From: Odiellus spinosus
Taxonomy: Eukaryota; Arthropoda; Arachnida; Opiliones; Phalangiidae
Direction of reading: 5' to 3'
Assembly: GCA_963920705.1 (NCBI GenBank)
Contig: OY987229.1
Location: forward strand, 23,223,728 to 23,287,727
Length of the DNA: 64,000 nt
Positions 44,011 to 56,343 of this stretch are shown one piece after another. Numbering within the stretch: the stretch's first letter is position 1; every line of letters starts with the position of its first letter. Position numbers and translations under genes: made by a program. The notes below the pieces were generated by a model. That model was not told the origin of the DNA and ran no database searches. It saw nothing but the letters and a program-made list of their open reading frames with translations.

Positions 44011-46805
44011 TACGGCCTCTTCATCCTCCGTCTCTTTGGACTAAATCCCCGGCGCGTGCAATCACGCTCTTTTGATCTCATCAGCAGTCGTTGCTGAATT
44101 TTAAGGCCCGCTTTATCGGACATCGTCCTCCTCGTCTAATATATATAACTAGGATCTATTCGATCGCTCGTAATAACGCTAACTTCACAATAATAACCCG
44201 TAAATGAGAACTTATCCCCTGATGGGAGACGCTTTAGTCACTGTATAGTAGGGCTCTCTTTGTTAAGTCACGCGAAAACCGTGCACGCGTTTTCGAGTTA
44301 AGCCTTTTCGCTATTGGCCTTTTTAACCGTTTTGATTTATTTTATAAATTGAGCGAGCATTATGATTTAGCCCGAGGTAGGGTGATGAATTCAAGCTCTA
44401 TTATTTTAGATAGTTCGGTTTTTTGGATTTTCTATTCGTGTTGTAGGCTGACACATTGCCTTTGTTATTTTATTATTATTCAAAAAAGTTACGCTGATAA
44501 TCAGGCGTTATTCCTTAATTAAACTGGGCTAGTTGATTTCGAAATAATTATCGTTATTTTATAATTTCTTAATTTATTGCTTTCGTAAATTTATTTTAAT
44601 GATTTCGTGGCCTAAGCTCGATCGACAAGGACATTGAAACCATGTTTTTCTTTTGATCGTACGATAATACTCTAGTTATTCGTATTAAACCTTTTTTTTC
44701 CAAGAATGAAATAAAATTCACGGTGTTTTTAACGCAAAATCGAGTTTCGCCACTGGGCGAATTCAAATTTGTTTAAAAAAATCCCTGGTACGTGCCATCC
44801 GCGAGAAATTGGGGCCGAGAGAGAGCGACGAAGTGTAAAGAAGATAGAGAAAGGGCGTATTATAAAAATGAGAAGCAATAATGCTAGCAGAATTTTTTAA
44901 AAACCTTTTTGGAAGAGAAGGAAAGACGCCACGTTTTCTCTCTCTCTCTCAAGCGTTTTAACGTAAATTGAGAAAAAATGAAGCTAGTGTCGAGGATTAG
45001 TTTGTCGGGGCTATACTAAAAGATATTTTAAAAAGTTTGTTTTTCGCCTCTTCATCCTTCGTAAAGGGCGATGGCGAGATGAAAAAGAGTCTTTGGAGAG
45101 CGCCAGGCCCTTACGTTTCTGCTAATATCGGACGTCAAATAAAGCAATTCTGACGCATTAGCTTTTAGCTCGTTTCCCCTCTCGTAAACATTCATTAGTT
45201 TAATGGCTTTGCCGTCTTCTCTTAAAAGTGTCTTTTGTTTGTCTCGCTCGAATTTTAGTTTAAATTCCCGACGATGAATTTAAAATTCCCTAGAAAAAAA
45301 AATAAACAAAAACTTCAATTAAGAGAATTTTTTATTTGGGAACAAATCTATGATAAAATCTCACGTTTTTCCGAATTTTCAATTCGTTTATTCTAGACTA
45401 TATTTATTACAAGCGGCTGAAATCACTTTGCCAAGGGAAAGAATACGAAATAAAATAATATATTACCATATCTTAGATTTAATAGGCGTCGAATAGCAAT
45501 ATTCCTTCACTGCGTTAATTTATTCTAAAAATTATCTCAACCAGCTTATTATTCTCAAGTGATGACGCCACCGTTAGAAAAATCGTGGGAAAATCAGAGC
45601 GTGTGTTTTCTTTTCACCATATTTAACTTTAAATTTAAATGCCGTGTTTAAAAAATGTAATTTCAACATGATTTGAGTTTATTAACTTTTTTTATGAGGT
45701 TTTCAGACTCCCATTTCAATTTCCTATTACATTTTTACTTCTAATATTATCTACTTCTGATTTAACTTATTCTAAATGTTCTCCCCGAGTTTTGCGCCAA
45801 TGTCAACGTCGTAATAATGGTTAGGATACGTTTATTTCTATCGCGAGCGACTACGTTTCTTCTTATAGAACCGGTTCTTGTCCCCAACTGGTAGCTAGCG
45901 TATTATCTCGCCCATTTTTTCTCGAAATCTTTCGCCTTAAAGCGACGTTTCTAATCTTTATTCCAAATCCGTCATTTTAAGAGTAATTCTCGATTCATAT
46001 ACGATTAGAAGGGTTTTTTTTTTTTTCTCGCGAAGAAGGCGTGATTTTTAGCAACCCGGTGTCGGATTTAATTCATCCCATCTCGGCGCGGTGAACATGA
46101 AAGGCAAAATGTTTAGTCTTTTCATCAATAATGAATCATATTTATTCGTTACCAAAGAAATTAGGGTTAAAAAAAAACTAAATTGATTTATAATAATTTT
46201 GAAATTTGCTCGACTTCGTGAATTTAAATGGTAATTTTTATTAACTTTGACAAATAGACCAATTAATCCAAAACGGAAATATTTTTAATTCGTATTTAAA
46301 ATTTCGCGTTGATTCTTTTATAGCGAAATTTCGTTACATTTGTAATAAAACTTGAATGCCAAAAAAATAATAAAGCTTTTAGTTTCGATTTTGACGTAAT
46401 TAAAACACGTGACTATGATACGATTTCGAGTAAAATATTTCTGTTTTTGTCGCTAGTCTCCTTCCAAAGATGGTGTTAGCTTCGCCGCTTCGCTCCTCGT
46501 TCTACGGCAAAGCCAACTTCTCAGTTCTCATTCTCTTCCGAATAGCGATGCCGGGATTCTCTAGCTTAGGAGTCGTCTTTATGGCCCGGGAGAGAGATAA
46601 GCGGGATCTTTTCCTTCCATAGCTCATTTGGTAGTCCAGGGGGCCACCGTACTGGGAAATGAGGCCCTATACCGCGCCGACAATAGATTGTTGATTTTCT
46701 CTCGACGAAAGTGAGTTAAGTCGACGCGAGATGGAATGCCTCGCTCGGCCGCCCACCCGCTCGCCCACGCGCGTGCTTATCCCCGTTCGAAGAGACCTAG
46801 ACAAT
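44011..46805. other. No gene recognised
   Basis: AT-rich with poly-pyrimidine patches. The GC-richer block at about 46440-46790 leads into the TATA motif at 46806. Confidence 0.4.
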
Positions 46806-46840
46806 TATAAAAAGGCCTAGGCGGATTGATACATACTATA
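46806..46840 (+). promoter_or_regulatory. Possible TATA core promoter (TATAAAAA)
   Basis: TATAAAAAGG at 46806-46815 follows a GC- and CpG-richer block (46440-46790), the arrangement expected of a core promoter, with a start near 46836. A leader exon without any ATG could run to about 47099, where CGG/GTAACT resembles a donor. No coding part is visible, so the call rests on the box and its context. Confidence 0.3.
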
Positions 46841-48371
46841 GAAACTATACGTAGGCGTAGAAATAGTTCTCACGAAGTACTCTCGAATAGGAACGAGCTA
46901 CTTCAGTTCCATCAGTCCTAGCTCTCGAACCTCTTCGCCCTCCAGGCAACCAGTCTTTTTATTTTCATTCTCTTCTTCGCCATTCTATTACTAAAAATCC
47001 CTCAATTCGATATAGTATAGGTTTAGCCTTATCCTCGAGCTCAACTTTCAATCCCAAAACGCAACGCCTCGATATAATAAGGAACGGAGAACGTGTACGG
47101 GTAACTCGTAGCTATAACTACGAAGGACTGGTTATATGAAACGCATTTTATCCCGGTTTAAGTTAGCTATAAATTATACGCGTTGACGTACGAGTTTTTC
47201 CTCTAAAACCGCGTGTACGCGGCTTCTTTGGGTTGGAAACCTTTCGTATTTTACGGAAGAGAGGCGAAACAATATAAGTTAGAGCCCCCCTAAGGTTTTA
47301 TTTTGGAAGATATGTTTGTGGCGAGCGTATATTGTACTAGTGTGATATGGTCAGAATCTAAATCACGAACTTGCGTAGGAAAGAATTTCGTATCAAAGAA
47401 CTTTTTATGAAATTAACCTTCCGAAAAATTACTTTTCATGGGAATTATAAACTTATTTACCTTCATTTCAAAGGGAATTATTTTAAGGAGATGAGAGAAA
47501 AATTAATTAATGATGATTATATTTAATTAATGAGAAGTTTACCCGAGCTGTGGAATTCTAAACTACAATTATGTACTTGGATACAAAGACGCAGTCTCCA
47601 TCAGAATTTTGGGAAAAAAGTATAAAATATATAAGAACCTCTATTTGTTATTAATAATTAATCAATTTATATTTTCGTTTTAGTCGAGTAATTAATATCA
47701 AAAAGGAACCAGCTTCAAACTATATCTCGCGATCTTATCGAGTTCAAATCCTATTTAACAAAGATTAAAACACATGGTCGTACGAACGATGTTTGTGAAA
47801 GAGCGTTATCATGAAGATAATCACTGACCTTTAGAGGCAAAACATTGTCGCTCGTGGGAATAATGGGCATTTTCATAATCCAACCCATTGCAGAGGGGCT
47901 TCGAGTATATTTTTACATAAATTGATCGTGAAGCTATCAGTAAGCCTGGTCAACATTTCATACGCGTAAATATACAGCCACGTGTGATAATAATTTGATA
48001 AGGAGAAGAAACGCTGGTTCATCGGGCCTCTGTTCTTTTTCTTCTTCTTGGAATCGTATAAGATTATTTAACGAGTTATCATCAACGCGTTCTTTCGCCT
48101 GATTATATACAGCATCCACCAAGAACTCGAGTAGTAATTCGCCGAGAGAAAAAAAAAAAAAAAAAAAAAAAAAACTTAACTGAAATATAATATAGGTAAT
48201 GTAAGTGACTCTCGGTGCGAACTGCGTGGCCGATAATTTGTTGGTCGTGGTTTTATTCAATTATTCGCTCGGCCACCATTAACCTAAAGCATCAGCGTTA
48301 ATGCTTTCCCAACGCAGTTCGCTCGCTTTTTTCACAATTTATAGGTTAATAATAATCCCCGGGTTGCAACC
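46841..48371. other. No gene recognised
   Basis: If the promoter at 46806 is real, this is its leader and first intron. It otherwise contains AT-rich filler and an A26 tract. Confidence 0.35.
48149..48174. repeat. A26 homopolymer
   Basis: 26 consecutive A, the longest homopolymer in the window. It could be a retroposon tail, but no source body is recognised. Confidence 0.9.
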
Positions 48372-48661
48372 CTAAAGGGAAACTGTAAGCTAGAAATTTA
48401 ATAGATTTTTCTGAATCACCGGATGTCAAAAATCTTATTTGAGAATTTGTTTTAGGTGTGTAAATTCGTTTCTAAAGATTGAATGTAAGAATAAATTCGG
48501 ACCAATCATATTCTGTCATCAACGGCGCTATCACGATAGAGTTCATGGCGAATAAGTTAGAATATCTCTACCTTACGTTTATCTGATTGGCTAGATTTCA
48601 AACTAACTAAACTTTAGAAATTCAAAAGCCGTTTCATTTTTAGCTTACACTTTCCCTTTAA
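48372..48661. mobile_element. 290-bp TTAA-type MITE, T2/Kolobok-like
   Basis: AAAGGGAAACTGTAAGCTA at the left matches the complement of TAGCTTACACTTTCCCTTT at the right, with a similar AAAT following. The right flank is TTAA; the left flank is CTAA, one change from TTAA. It shares the AAAGGGA.A.TGTAA.CTA terminal pattern with the element at 37613. Confidence 0.65.
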
Positions 48662-49523
48662 AGGATAACACTACGTAGCTGTGCCACCAGAAATTTCGTT
48701 TTCTTCTTAACGCAAAGGGACAGTCTTAGAGATAAAATATTTATCACCTAAATACCTGGGTTTTTTTAAACAACAATCGCGAGGGGGGCTACAGATAGAC
48801 TTATCCCTGACCCGAAGTTGAATTTAAAATTCAATAAATAGTTACGACGGCGAATGAACTGAATTGAACTGATCCCCAAAAGATACGAGAGACAAAAAAT
48901 AAATTTAAAATATATGTTTAATATTTTCTCGGGATTAAGGGCTAACTTTTCAGAATCCCCAAATTTGAAGAATAATGGTGATTTAATTTTTTTGTTGAGT
49001 GTTTTCCTTGAGGACGGCGTATATTGGAATCGGGGCTTCTGTTTTATTTGAGAGTAACGCGTGAGCGAACCATTAATTCTTTGAAGGAAAGGCGCGTTTG
49101 GTAATACTCAAAGGCTTACATCGCCTGCACGCACCTTGCTAGAACACTACCGAATTCGCGCGATACTTAAGGGCCATACTTAACGCGTGATACAATCCGG
49201 CCTCCCCCCTTTCAGTAAGAAATTCCCGCGCTTTCGAAATTGTCCCTCATTTTTAACCCGCTGATATAATTTTCTAGGAAAAGTATGCCTCTTTTTATAT
49301 AGACTCAATGTTTTTCGCACCCGGGCATTCTGTAACTTTTTTTTGTTTTTCACGGTATACGGCGACTTATTCCATTATGCCAAGATGGTTAAGGCTTAAG
49401 GAGGAAATAAATGATAAATATATGCAGGATTTCTTACAGAACCTGGATATTCAGTAGGCCCTTAAGTCAAGGGATCGAGTTATTAGTTTTCAAATATTTT
49501 TGAAGTATAATTATTATTATTAT

Positions 49524-49858
49524 CAGGGTTGCCACGGGTCAGGGAAAACACGGAAAGGTCAGGGAATTTGAAAATGAACCAAAAAAGTCAGGACATTTTA
49601 AGATATTTTAAACAGTCAGGGAAAAGTCGGGGAATTTAAAGATCTTTCAAGAAGTCGGGAAATTACAATCATTATCCGCGGAAAAGATTCTCAGCTGACC
49701 GTGTCAGTTGTATAGATTAGAACAAAGATACGCCTGCAAATGTTATTGAAAATATATATTTTTAAGTAATATAAAAAATAAAAGGTTAATAGTTGGGTAG
49801 TATTAGCCGAAACGGTCAGGGAAAATCGTTGGAAAAGGTCAGGGAAAAACCTGGAAAA
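49524..49858 (+). mobile_element. hAT-like element, 3' end lost
   Basis: It starts CAGGGTTGCCACGGGTCAGG and follows the copy at 11515 through AAAATGAACCAAAAAAGTCA and again at the shared AGTATTAGCCGAAACGGTCA. An extra segment of about 130 bp (near 49670-49795) lies between. The terminal CTGTGGCAACCCTG is missing. It is a decayed copy. Confidence 0.6.
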
Positions 49859-51566
49859 ATATTCGTATTTTTATTTTGATACGAATTAAAATTTAAATAG
49901 ATTGTAGCGAGCTTAAATATATATTGTTAAAGAGATTAAAGATTTGGAGATTATAAATTAACGATGTTTAAGAAAGAAATAATTTTACAAATTTTAATAT
50001 TTTACAGGGCCCATAATTAATTACTAATTTACGTAAAAACATCAATTATCACTTTTGAATTTTGACGTGACATTTAAATACAATTACTCATACGTATTTT
50101 TCAATCTAATTCCATTTGTCGACAATCTTTGAAAGATCTTAATGCTTTTGAATTATTCGTAAATTTTAATAGGATTGTTTTTTTTTTACCTTAGATGTTA
50201 AATTTCTTTTTAACCTTTGTTATTAATGATACGACTCTGAACAGTTCCTGGAATCCAGGAAAAAGCCTTTTAGGCTTAGATCATAATGTTTTAATAGATG
50301 TAGAAAAGCTTTCAGAGAAATCAAATTTTGATCAAAGAGAATTTAGAATAGGATGTTGGCGCGATGAAATCTTTATTACTCTTCTCAGCGCGAGGGCTGT
50401 AAATATTCGCTACCGGGAATAAGTCTACGCGTTTACGAAATTCTAAAAATCAGGTCGAAATAAGCAGCGCCAACAAAGGATGGCTACTAGATTTAAGGAA
50501 TTGGAAGAACCAACTTCGCGAATTTTGAAATTTCAAGCCGATTTATAGTGTAGTTAAATGTTAATTCATTTCCACAAATTCCATTAGCAAATATTATCTA
50601 TTTTCCTAAAATATTCGGGGATCAGTCAATATCTATTCGTTACAACAAATTCCATAGAGAGAACTGATTTTTGCGTTAAAAATAAGAGTCGGACTTAATG
50701 GAAATTTTAAGTGGCTCTTGGAAATACGCATTTTGTTGATAATTAGATGGATAAATTATTCCAAGGATAAATCCATCTACGCTCCTAAATAAATGTGGAT
50801 ATAATAATCAAATAATAACTTCGTTTACGCTCATAAATGGATAAATTAATCTATGTATAAATTCATTCGTATTAATGGATTAATTAATCTATAGGTGGAT
50901 TTATCCATAAATTAATTTATAGATGAATTTATGTATGAATTAATTTATAGATGAATTTATGTATGAATTAATTTATATATAAATTTAATTATAGATAAAT
51001 ATACCCATAGATTAATTTATGGATAAATCTGTCTGTAAATTAATTTATATTGATAAATTACTATAAATTATTTAATTGTAAACATTGGTCAATCTCTATG
51101 GAATTTTTAATATCATATAATATGAATATTTAAAAATATAATATTAACTTAATAGTGGTTAATTTCTTCGTAAAAGTACAAATTAATTCTAATTACCTGA
51201 CCTTCCGGCTATATAAGCGATTAAAGTTAGCGCTGTTTTACGCGAAATATTCATTTGAACGGCAATGAGAAATATACGTCGCGTTGACAATTTCTTTTCC
51301 ACCCAATTGCCTCTAATTCATTGGACATTTTTATTCTATATTGAAACTATACGAGAACCAGTTTTATAGCTAACATGGGTGCGATTCTGTCAAATTGTAA
51401 TTAATCGAACCTTTTAAAAAATGGTCACGTAGCCCAATCTTTAAAATTCCTCGTAATTAACAAATGACGAGCTACATTAAACGATCTTCAAATATAGGAA
51501 AAAAAATTAAATCCATGAAATCGTTTACGATATCCGAAAAATATACTATAATATTTAATATAAAAT
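49859..51566. other. No gene recognised
   Basis: Strongly AT-rich; holds the minisatellite at 50860-51060. The 75-codon frame at 50195-50422 lacks splice or start support and has no recognisable domain. Confidence 0.45.
50860..51060. repeat. AT-rich minisatellite, period about 28 bp
   Basis: AATTAATTTATAGATGAATT followed by TATGTATG recurs with drift, giving about seven imperfect units. Internal TTTAT/ATAAA symmetry makes it hairpin-prone. Confidence 0.75.
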
Positions 51567-51764
51567 TTAAAGGGATAGTCTCATTATCCTAGTTTAATTG
51601 TTTCGTATACATTCTCGTTAGATTTGGATTTTGAAAGTGACAATGCTGTAACGTCATCAAATTTGGCAAAAAATTGCGAAATGAGATATTCGTTTTTTGG
51701 GTAATAACCACAAATTTACTTCGTCAGTTATGCGCTGGTCCTTAATCGTACACTATCCCTTTTG
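51567..51764. mobile_element. 198-bp TTAA-type MITE, T2/Kolobok-like
   Basis: TTAAAGGGATAGTCTCATTA at the left pairs loosely with CGTACACTATCCCTTT at the right. The left flank TTAA is intact; the right flank reads TTTG. It belongs with 37613, 48372 and 51948 by its ends. Confidence 0.5.
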
Positions 51765-51947
51765 CTGCATTCTTAGAACCCTGCCCATATACGGATTACA
51801 ATCAGTTCGTTTCACGATGTCGAATGGGTTCAAAGCTAGCCCGAAGGGGTGACTGTATCACCATTTCGCCTCGAGTTCGTGCATACTTGATGTTATATTA
51901 AATCGAATCGTTTTACCAAATCACTTATCAAGAAGACAGGGTGTATT

Positions 51948-52404
51948 TTAAAGGGATAATGAAGACGAGGAACGTTGAATTCCCTAAAATATCGTTAAAT
52001 TGTTGTGACAATTTCAACCCGATGTGACTAATTCTATTTACATCTAATAATATCAACGAATCTTCTCGGCTAATTAAATAACGTTTAACTAAACCATGAA
52101 ATATCTTTAGACCGACTACACGTAACTGATTACCGCATTTGGTAAAGCGAAATACGTACTCAATTAAGTAACTTCTATGGGCGTAATCCGAACGCACCGT
52201 TAGAAGGTAGATTATCCCTAGATTAAGATAATAAAATTGCGCCCCGCCACTGAATGAAATCGACGCATTAACTCGTTCTCAGAGCGCCCAATCGAATTCA
52301 TTATTAAGGCGAGACACGTGGACTTATATCATTTTTAATTATCCGCTTATTAATGAAGGTTAATGAGGTTTTTACGCCATAATTCGTCTTCATTATCCCT
52401 TGAA
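51948..52404. mobile_element. 457-bp TTAA-type MITE, T2/Kolobok-like
   Basis: TTAAAGGGATAATGAAGACG at the left is the near-perfect complement of CGTCTTCATTATCCCT at the right. The left TTAA is intact and the right is TGAA. The 89-codon minus-strand frame (51928-52197) lies across the left end and is not a transposase. Confidence 0.65.
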
Positions 52405-52985
52405 AGCAAAAAATAAGTTTAAACAATAGAATCGGCAGCCGAAACTGATCCCGCCACGTCGCTAATTTATCAACTTGCCAAAATAATCTACACTCTTAAA
52501 ACTAAATACACATTGTCCCACTCTTAAAAAAGTTACGTCTATCTAAAAGTTGGACGCCGTTGTTTCGTTAATTTCATTTCTTAGACTTAATAAGGTGGGT
52601 AGTTTTGTCAACGTTGTCTCTCTCGTTTCGGGACGAACTAAGAAAGAGGATCGCCAAAAAACAATGAAAAGCGGCATCGTGGTCAAAGGCGGCACGATTC
52701 GAATCTGGTATTTTGCTCGACCCTGGCACGTTGCGCCCTAAGAGCTTCACGAGTCTCGGAAGCCCGGCCAACGTTTAGCCTTCGGGACCAACGAGCGTAA
52801 AAGTAATAATATTTAACGCGATTTGATCGAGGACCCAAAATAATCTTTTTTCTATTATTTCCTCTTATAAGTTTACATTCGATAATTGGTTTCCTATCAA
52901 AAAATACGCGCCTTTACCGCCAAAAGTATATTACCTTCGAAGTTGAACAGTTATTTCGGTTAAATTAACGATATTTAAATGGTTT

Positions 52986-53142
52986 TAAGCTTCATCTATC
53001 GGTTGTTGAAACCAGACGAATCGGTACGAAACTGGTTCCCGAAGCAGTTTCGAGAAATCGAAACAAATCAATTTGATAAAAGGCGGGTCCCCATACATAC
53101 GACTCCCGTATTCACTTCCAAGGCCTAGTACGAACGCGACAA
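52986..53142 (-). mobile_element. Partial inverted copy of the element at 21240
   Basis: GCTTCATCTATCGGTTGTTG and ACCGATTC-type motifs repeat, in reverse, the middle of the 21240 element (21310-21375). The end CAAGGCCTAGTACGAACGCG matches its left terminus. The segment between is partly replaced. Confidence 0.6.
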
Positions 53143-53768
53143 TTGTTTCTTTTATTAAAATTAACTATAAGTTCTCGTTTCGATGAGCTAAATTATGAAA
53201 CAAATTTTCATTTAACCAGTCCGACTTGGTTGTTCTTCACGATCAAAATAAACAGCTGAATTATTTTTTAAATTTATACTTCACACTCGAAATATTATAT
53301 ATACTTCTGACACTATTTACTTATATCCAAAGGGGGCGAATGAAATTTTGTTTTCATACCGCGGGCGTTTTCATTACGCGGGGAATGGATTTGGGAGAAA
53401 TTGTTTTAGACCGCCGCGCTGGTGAAGAATTTCAATTGATTTATTTTAATGACTTTTAAATAAAATAAAAGCGAGGATCAACGGATCAGTTCTTCTCTTA
53501 CTACTAGCCGATCAATTTGTTTCCATTACGACAACGAACGCATCAATATTTCGAATGAAGTATCTCGATAACTACTGGGAATAATTACCCCCCCGGGCCT
53601 TTGAGAAAGCTATTCTACTTCAAAAATTATGAATGTATTTTTTATAACAATTTTGATTGTGTACTTATCGTTTGAAATAATTTAAACGAGTGTAATTGGG
53701 TTGGTTAATTGAGAAATGACGGTGTTTCCGCGAACTTGATAATTAAGCCCGTATTCCGAATAGTTAAA

Positions 53769-53850
53769 CCCTCTTCAGACGAGGCGTAATTGACCGTGGA
53801 TTAATTAGATTTAACCGAGGTTTACGTAACCTTCTTAAATCAGATTAATT
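53769..53850 (+). repeat. Partial copy of the CAGACGAGGCG element
   Basis: CCCTCTTCAGACGAGGCGTA is followed by an AATTAGATTTAACCGAGG-like interior, matching 33624-33700. The right end is degraded. Confidence 0.5.
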
Positions 53851-54618
53851 AGACGTCTGCTTAACCCGTCTCTTTATAATACTAACCTTAAATTTATTTT
53901 CGTTATTTAAAACTACAATAATTGAGTTATTTAACGTCTTATTGTAAGAGTTCCATTACGTTTAATTCGGTTGAACTAATTATAAAATAAGCCGTATCGG
54001 AGGTGACGAATAGCGCGTCTTTCTATCAACCAAATTCGTAATTATATCGGTTTTCCGCCTGATTGGCTCAGGACTCTAACCAGTACAGAAATAACTCGTA
54101 TTATTTCAATAAAAATATTCGAGTTAAATTACAGATTCAAGTCTTGTTTTAGCGATTTATAAAAACATTTGAAATAATTCGGAGCGAAATTACGGACCAA
54201 AGAAAGATTTTATCAAATACCAATTAACTATGAAATCTTTCGAACCACGATTATATATTTGATTTTTATATTTTACGACGTCCTTGGGGGGAATTGTTTG
54301 ATGGGCTATAAAACCTTAATTCACCACCATTCTCTAGACATTCTCTAAGAGGTATCTTTCCGCCGCTGTCTGGCTATTTAGATACCTCTGCCTGGTGTAC
54401 GGCTTCCACCTCTTCATTAGACCACGGGGTGCGCCATTCCTTCGTTCGCTGAAAGATATTCAAAATGTTATTAAAACAACGTTGCCACCCGAAATAGGAG
54501 GAATTATTTTATAGACCTCGCTTAGTCGGTGGTATCCCACTAGTCCTAGCTCGGAAAAGGATGAAAGGGGGACAGGAATGACGTAGTGACGAACCAGAAC
54601 TGTAATTACTTTCGCTAC

Positions 54619-54647
54619 TTCGCGCGTCTTTAGAGGTGACGCGCGAA
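54619..54647. repeat. GC-rich hairpin, 10-bp stem
   Basis: TTCGCGCGTC (54619-54628) is followed by a 9-nt loop and its exact complement GACGCGCGAA (54638-54647). It has no T-tract and no known role. A larger loop pairs AGAGGTATC near 54350 with GATACCTCT near 54380. Confidence 0.7.
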
Positions 54648-55798
54648 ATGTGTTTTTCTTAAAAATATAAATGGCTGACAACTGTATATATTTTCAAACG
54701 AGATTTCACATTGTATTTTCACTAATAGAATAGGAATTTTCTAAAGAAGGTAGTGGCACGTCTCAACCTTACCATTATACTTAATTCTGTCAAATAATTA
54801 TACTGGTGCCTTAACACTCTGAAAGAAATAAAATATAATAATAATATTAAATATTATTATTGTAAAATGTCAATCTAAGACTCTGTTTTTAAACAACTTG
54901 TAGGCCCCCTTTACTGTCTCTAACTGAATTAAATGGACTATTTTAAGAAACGAACTTGATTGGTTCCAGGCTGGCGAGCTTCGGAGTTTGATATAATTAA
55001 GGTGTCCGAGAGTTCGGGTGTTTCCTCTTTTTGACCTTTTAAACCTGGCGCGCGTGTAAAAAAGGCGGATGGCTCTCGCGTCAAGTACTATATATACGAG
55101 TCGGTCAAACCCGGGTGGCCAACTCGCGATTTTGAAGGCGTTTATGTTCAAGAACTCACCAGCGGCAATTTGAGAAACGTATAATTGAGTAGCCCTCACT
55201 TCATTCTATTACTCGTAAAGAGTTAACACCCAGAATACATTTTACTAATAATCTTCTATTTAAATGGATAATCGTAGTTTATCTTATTAATTTTGAGGTT
55301 TAAAATATGGTAATCTAAGCCTTAAATTACCAGGGTAATGGTAATTAAAGTATTTAAAAAATTACGGAAATGACGATTATAAAATAAGTATTTTTACCAT
55401 CGCTGTGATATTTTTCTATGACGTATGTATAAATATTTTAATCGGTTTTTTAAATATACAGTCGCTGAAAGACAGTGTATGGGTTTATCTAAAAGCGTTT
55501 AAGTTTGATTCGCTAAATATTGTAGACAAAGCCCTATTAATCAAATAACACGTTGAGACGGTAACCTCACTATTCATTAAATAATATTATAAGGGAAATT
55601 AATAGATACGTTTAAGTTTAGGATAAGGATTAAGTTAAGGGAAAGTTACGGTGTCTGCATTTAAAATATAAGTAAATAATAAGAGTGACTCGATTTAGAG
55701 GTAAATTAGTAAGTGGGTTTAATATATAGACAGTTAATATTGTTAAAGATTAAAGTTAACATACTAGGTAAAACAAACACATCTTAATTAATAAATTG

Positions 55799-56343
55799 AC
55801 TGGCTGGTCATACCCTTATTGTTTCTAAAACTCACGGTTCTGTGGCGTAGCGTGGGGTACTTGATGATTGTAGATTGGCATAAGTGGACTCCATGATGGC
55901 GAGTTGCGTCGAACGCGGTAACGCGAATACGATCGGTAATCGTGGGACTTTGAAATTAATTCCGGCACGTTAATTATATTTGTGCCCAGGCATCTTTTAC
56001 TTTTCCTATTCAATAGTCGTCGAACTTAGTTTAATCTCAAGACTTTAGCTTAATGGTTCAACTTTAACGCGTGGTCAAGATCGGCGCGCATCCTTCTCGT
56101 TATTTAGTTCAGCTCGCGTCACGATTACGGTTTTTGGTGGGCGACCTCCTAGGTCAGAGTCCCAGAGAATTATATATTTTTCCGTCCGGCTCGAACCTAA
56201 GTTTTTGGCTTGGACCAAAAATGATATCGCTATGCAGGTGTTAAGTTCAAGGCTATAACCTTTCACGCTTTTATTAAGTCAGTGTTCACTAGTGTGAAGG
56301 TATGAGATTGAAGTTTCTCATGAGGGTTTACTGACCAGCCAGT
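55799..56343. mobile_element. Possible 545-bp element with ACTGGCTGGTCA ends
   Basis: ACTGGCTGGTCA (55799-55810) is the exact complement of TGACCAGCCAGT (56332-56343), with weak symmetry further in (TACCCTTA versus a TAAACCCTC-type complement). The interior is GC-richer than the flanks. No target duplication was found, so the boundaries are uncertain. Confidence 0.35.

Larger units (their letters stand above)
52405..55798. other. No gene recognised
   Basis: Contains two repeat remnants, a 10-bp-stem hairpin and TATA-like boxes near 54307 and 55088. A minus-strand donor-like GTGAGT at about 55158 follows a short open stretch without an ATG and is not convincing. Confidence 0.4.

Noticed and set aside
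55140..55200. Minus-strand open stretch ending at CTG/GTGAGT
   Set aside because: Its start is GTG, not ATG, and no acceptor is visible. It is too weak to call.
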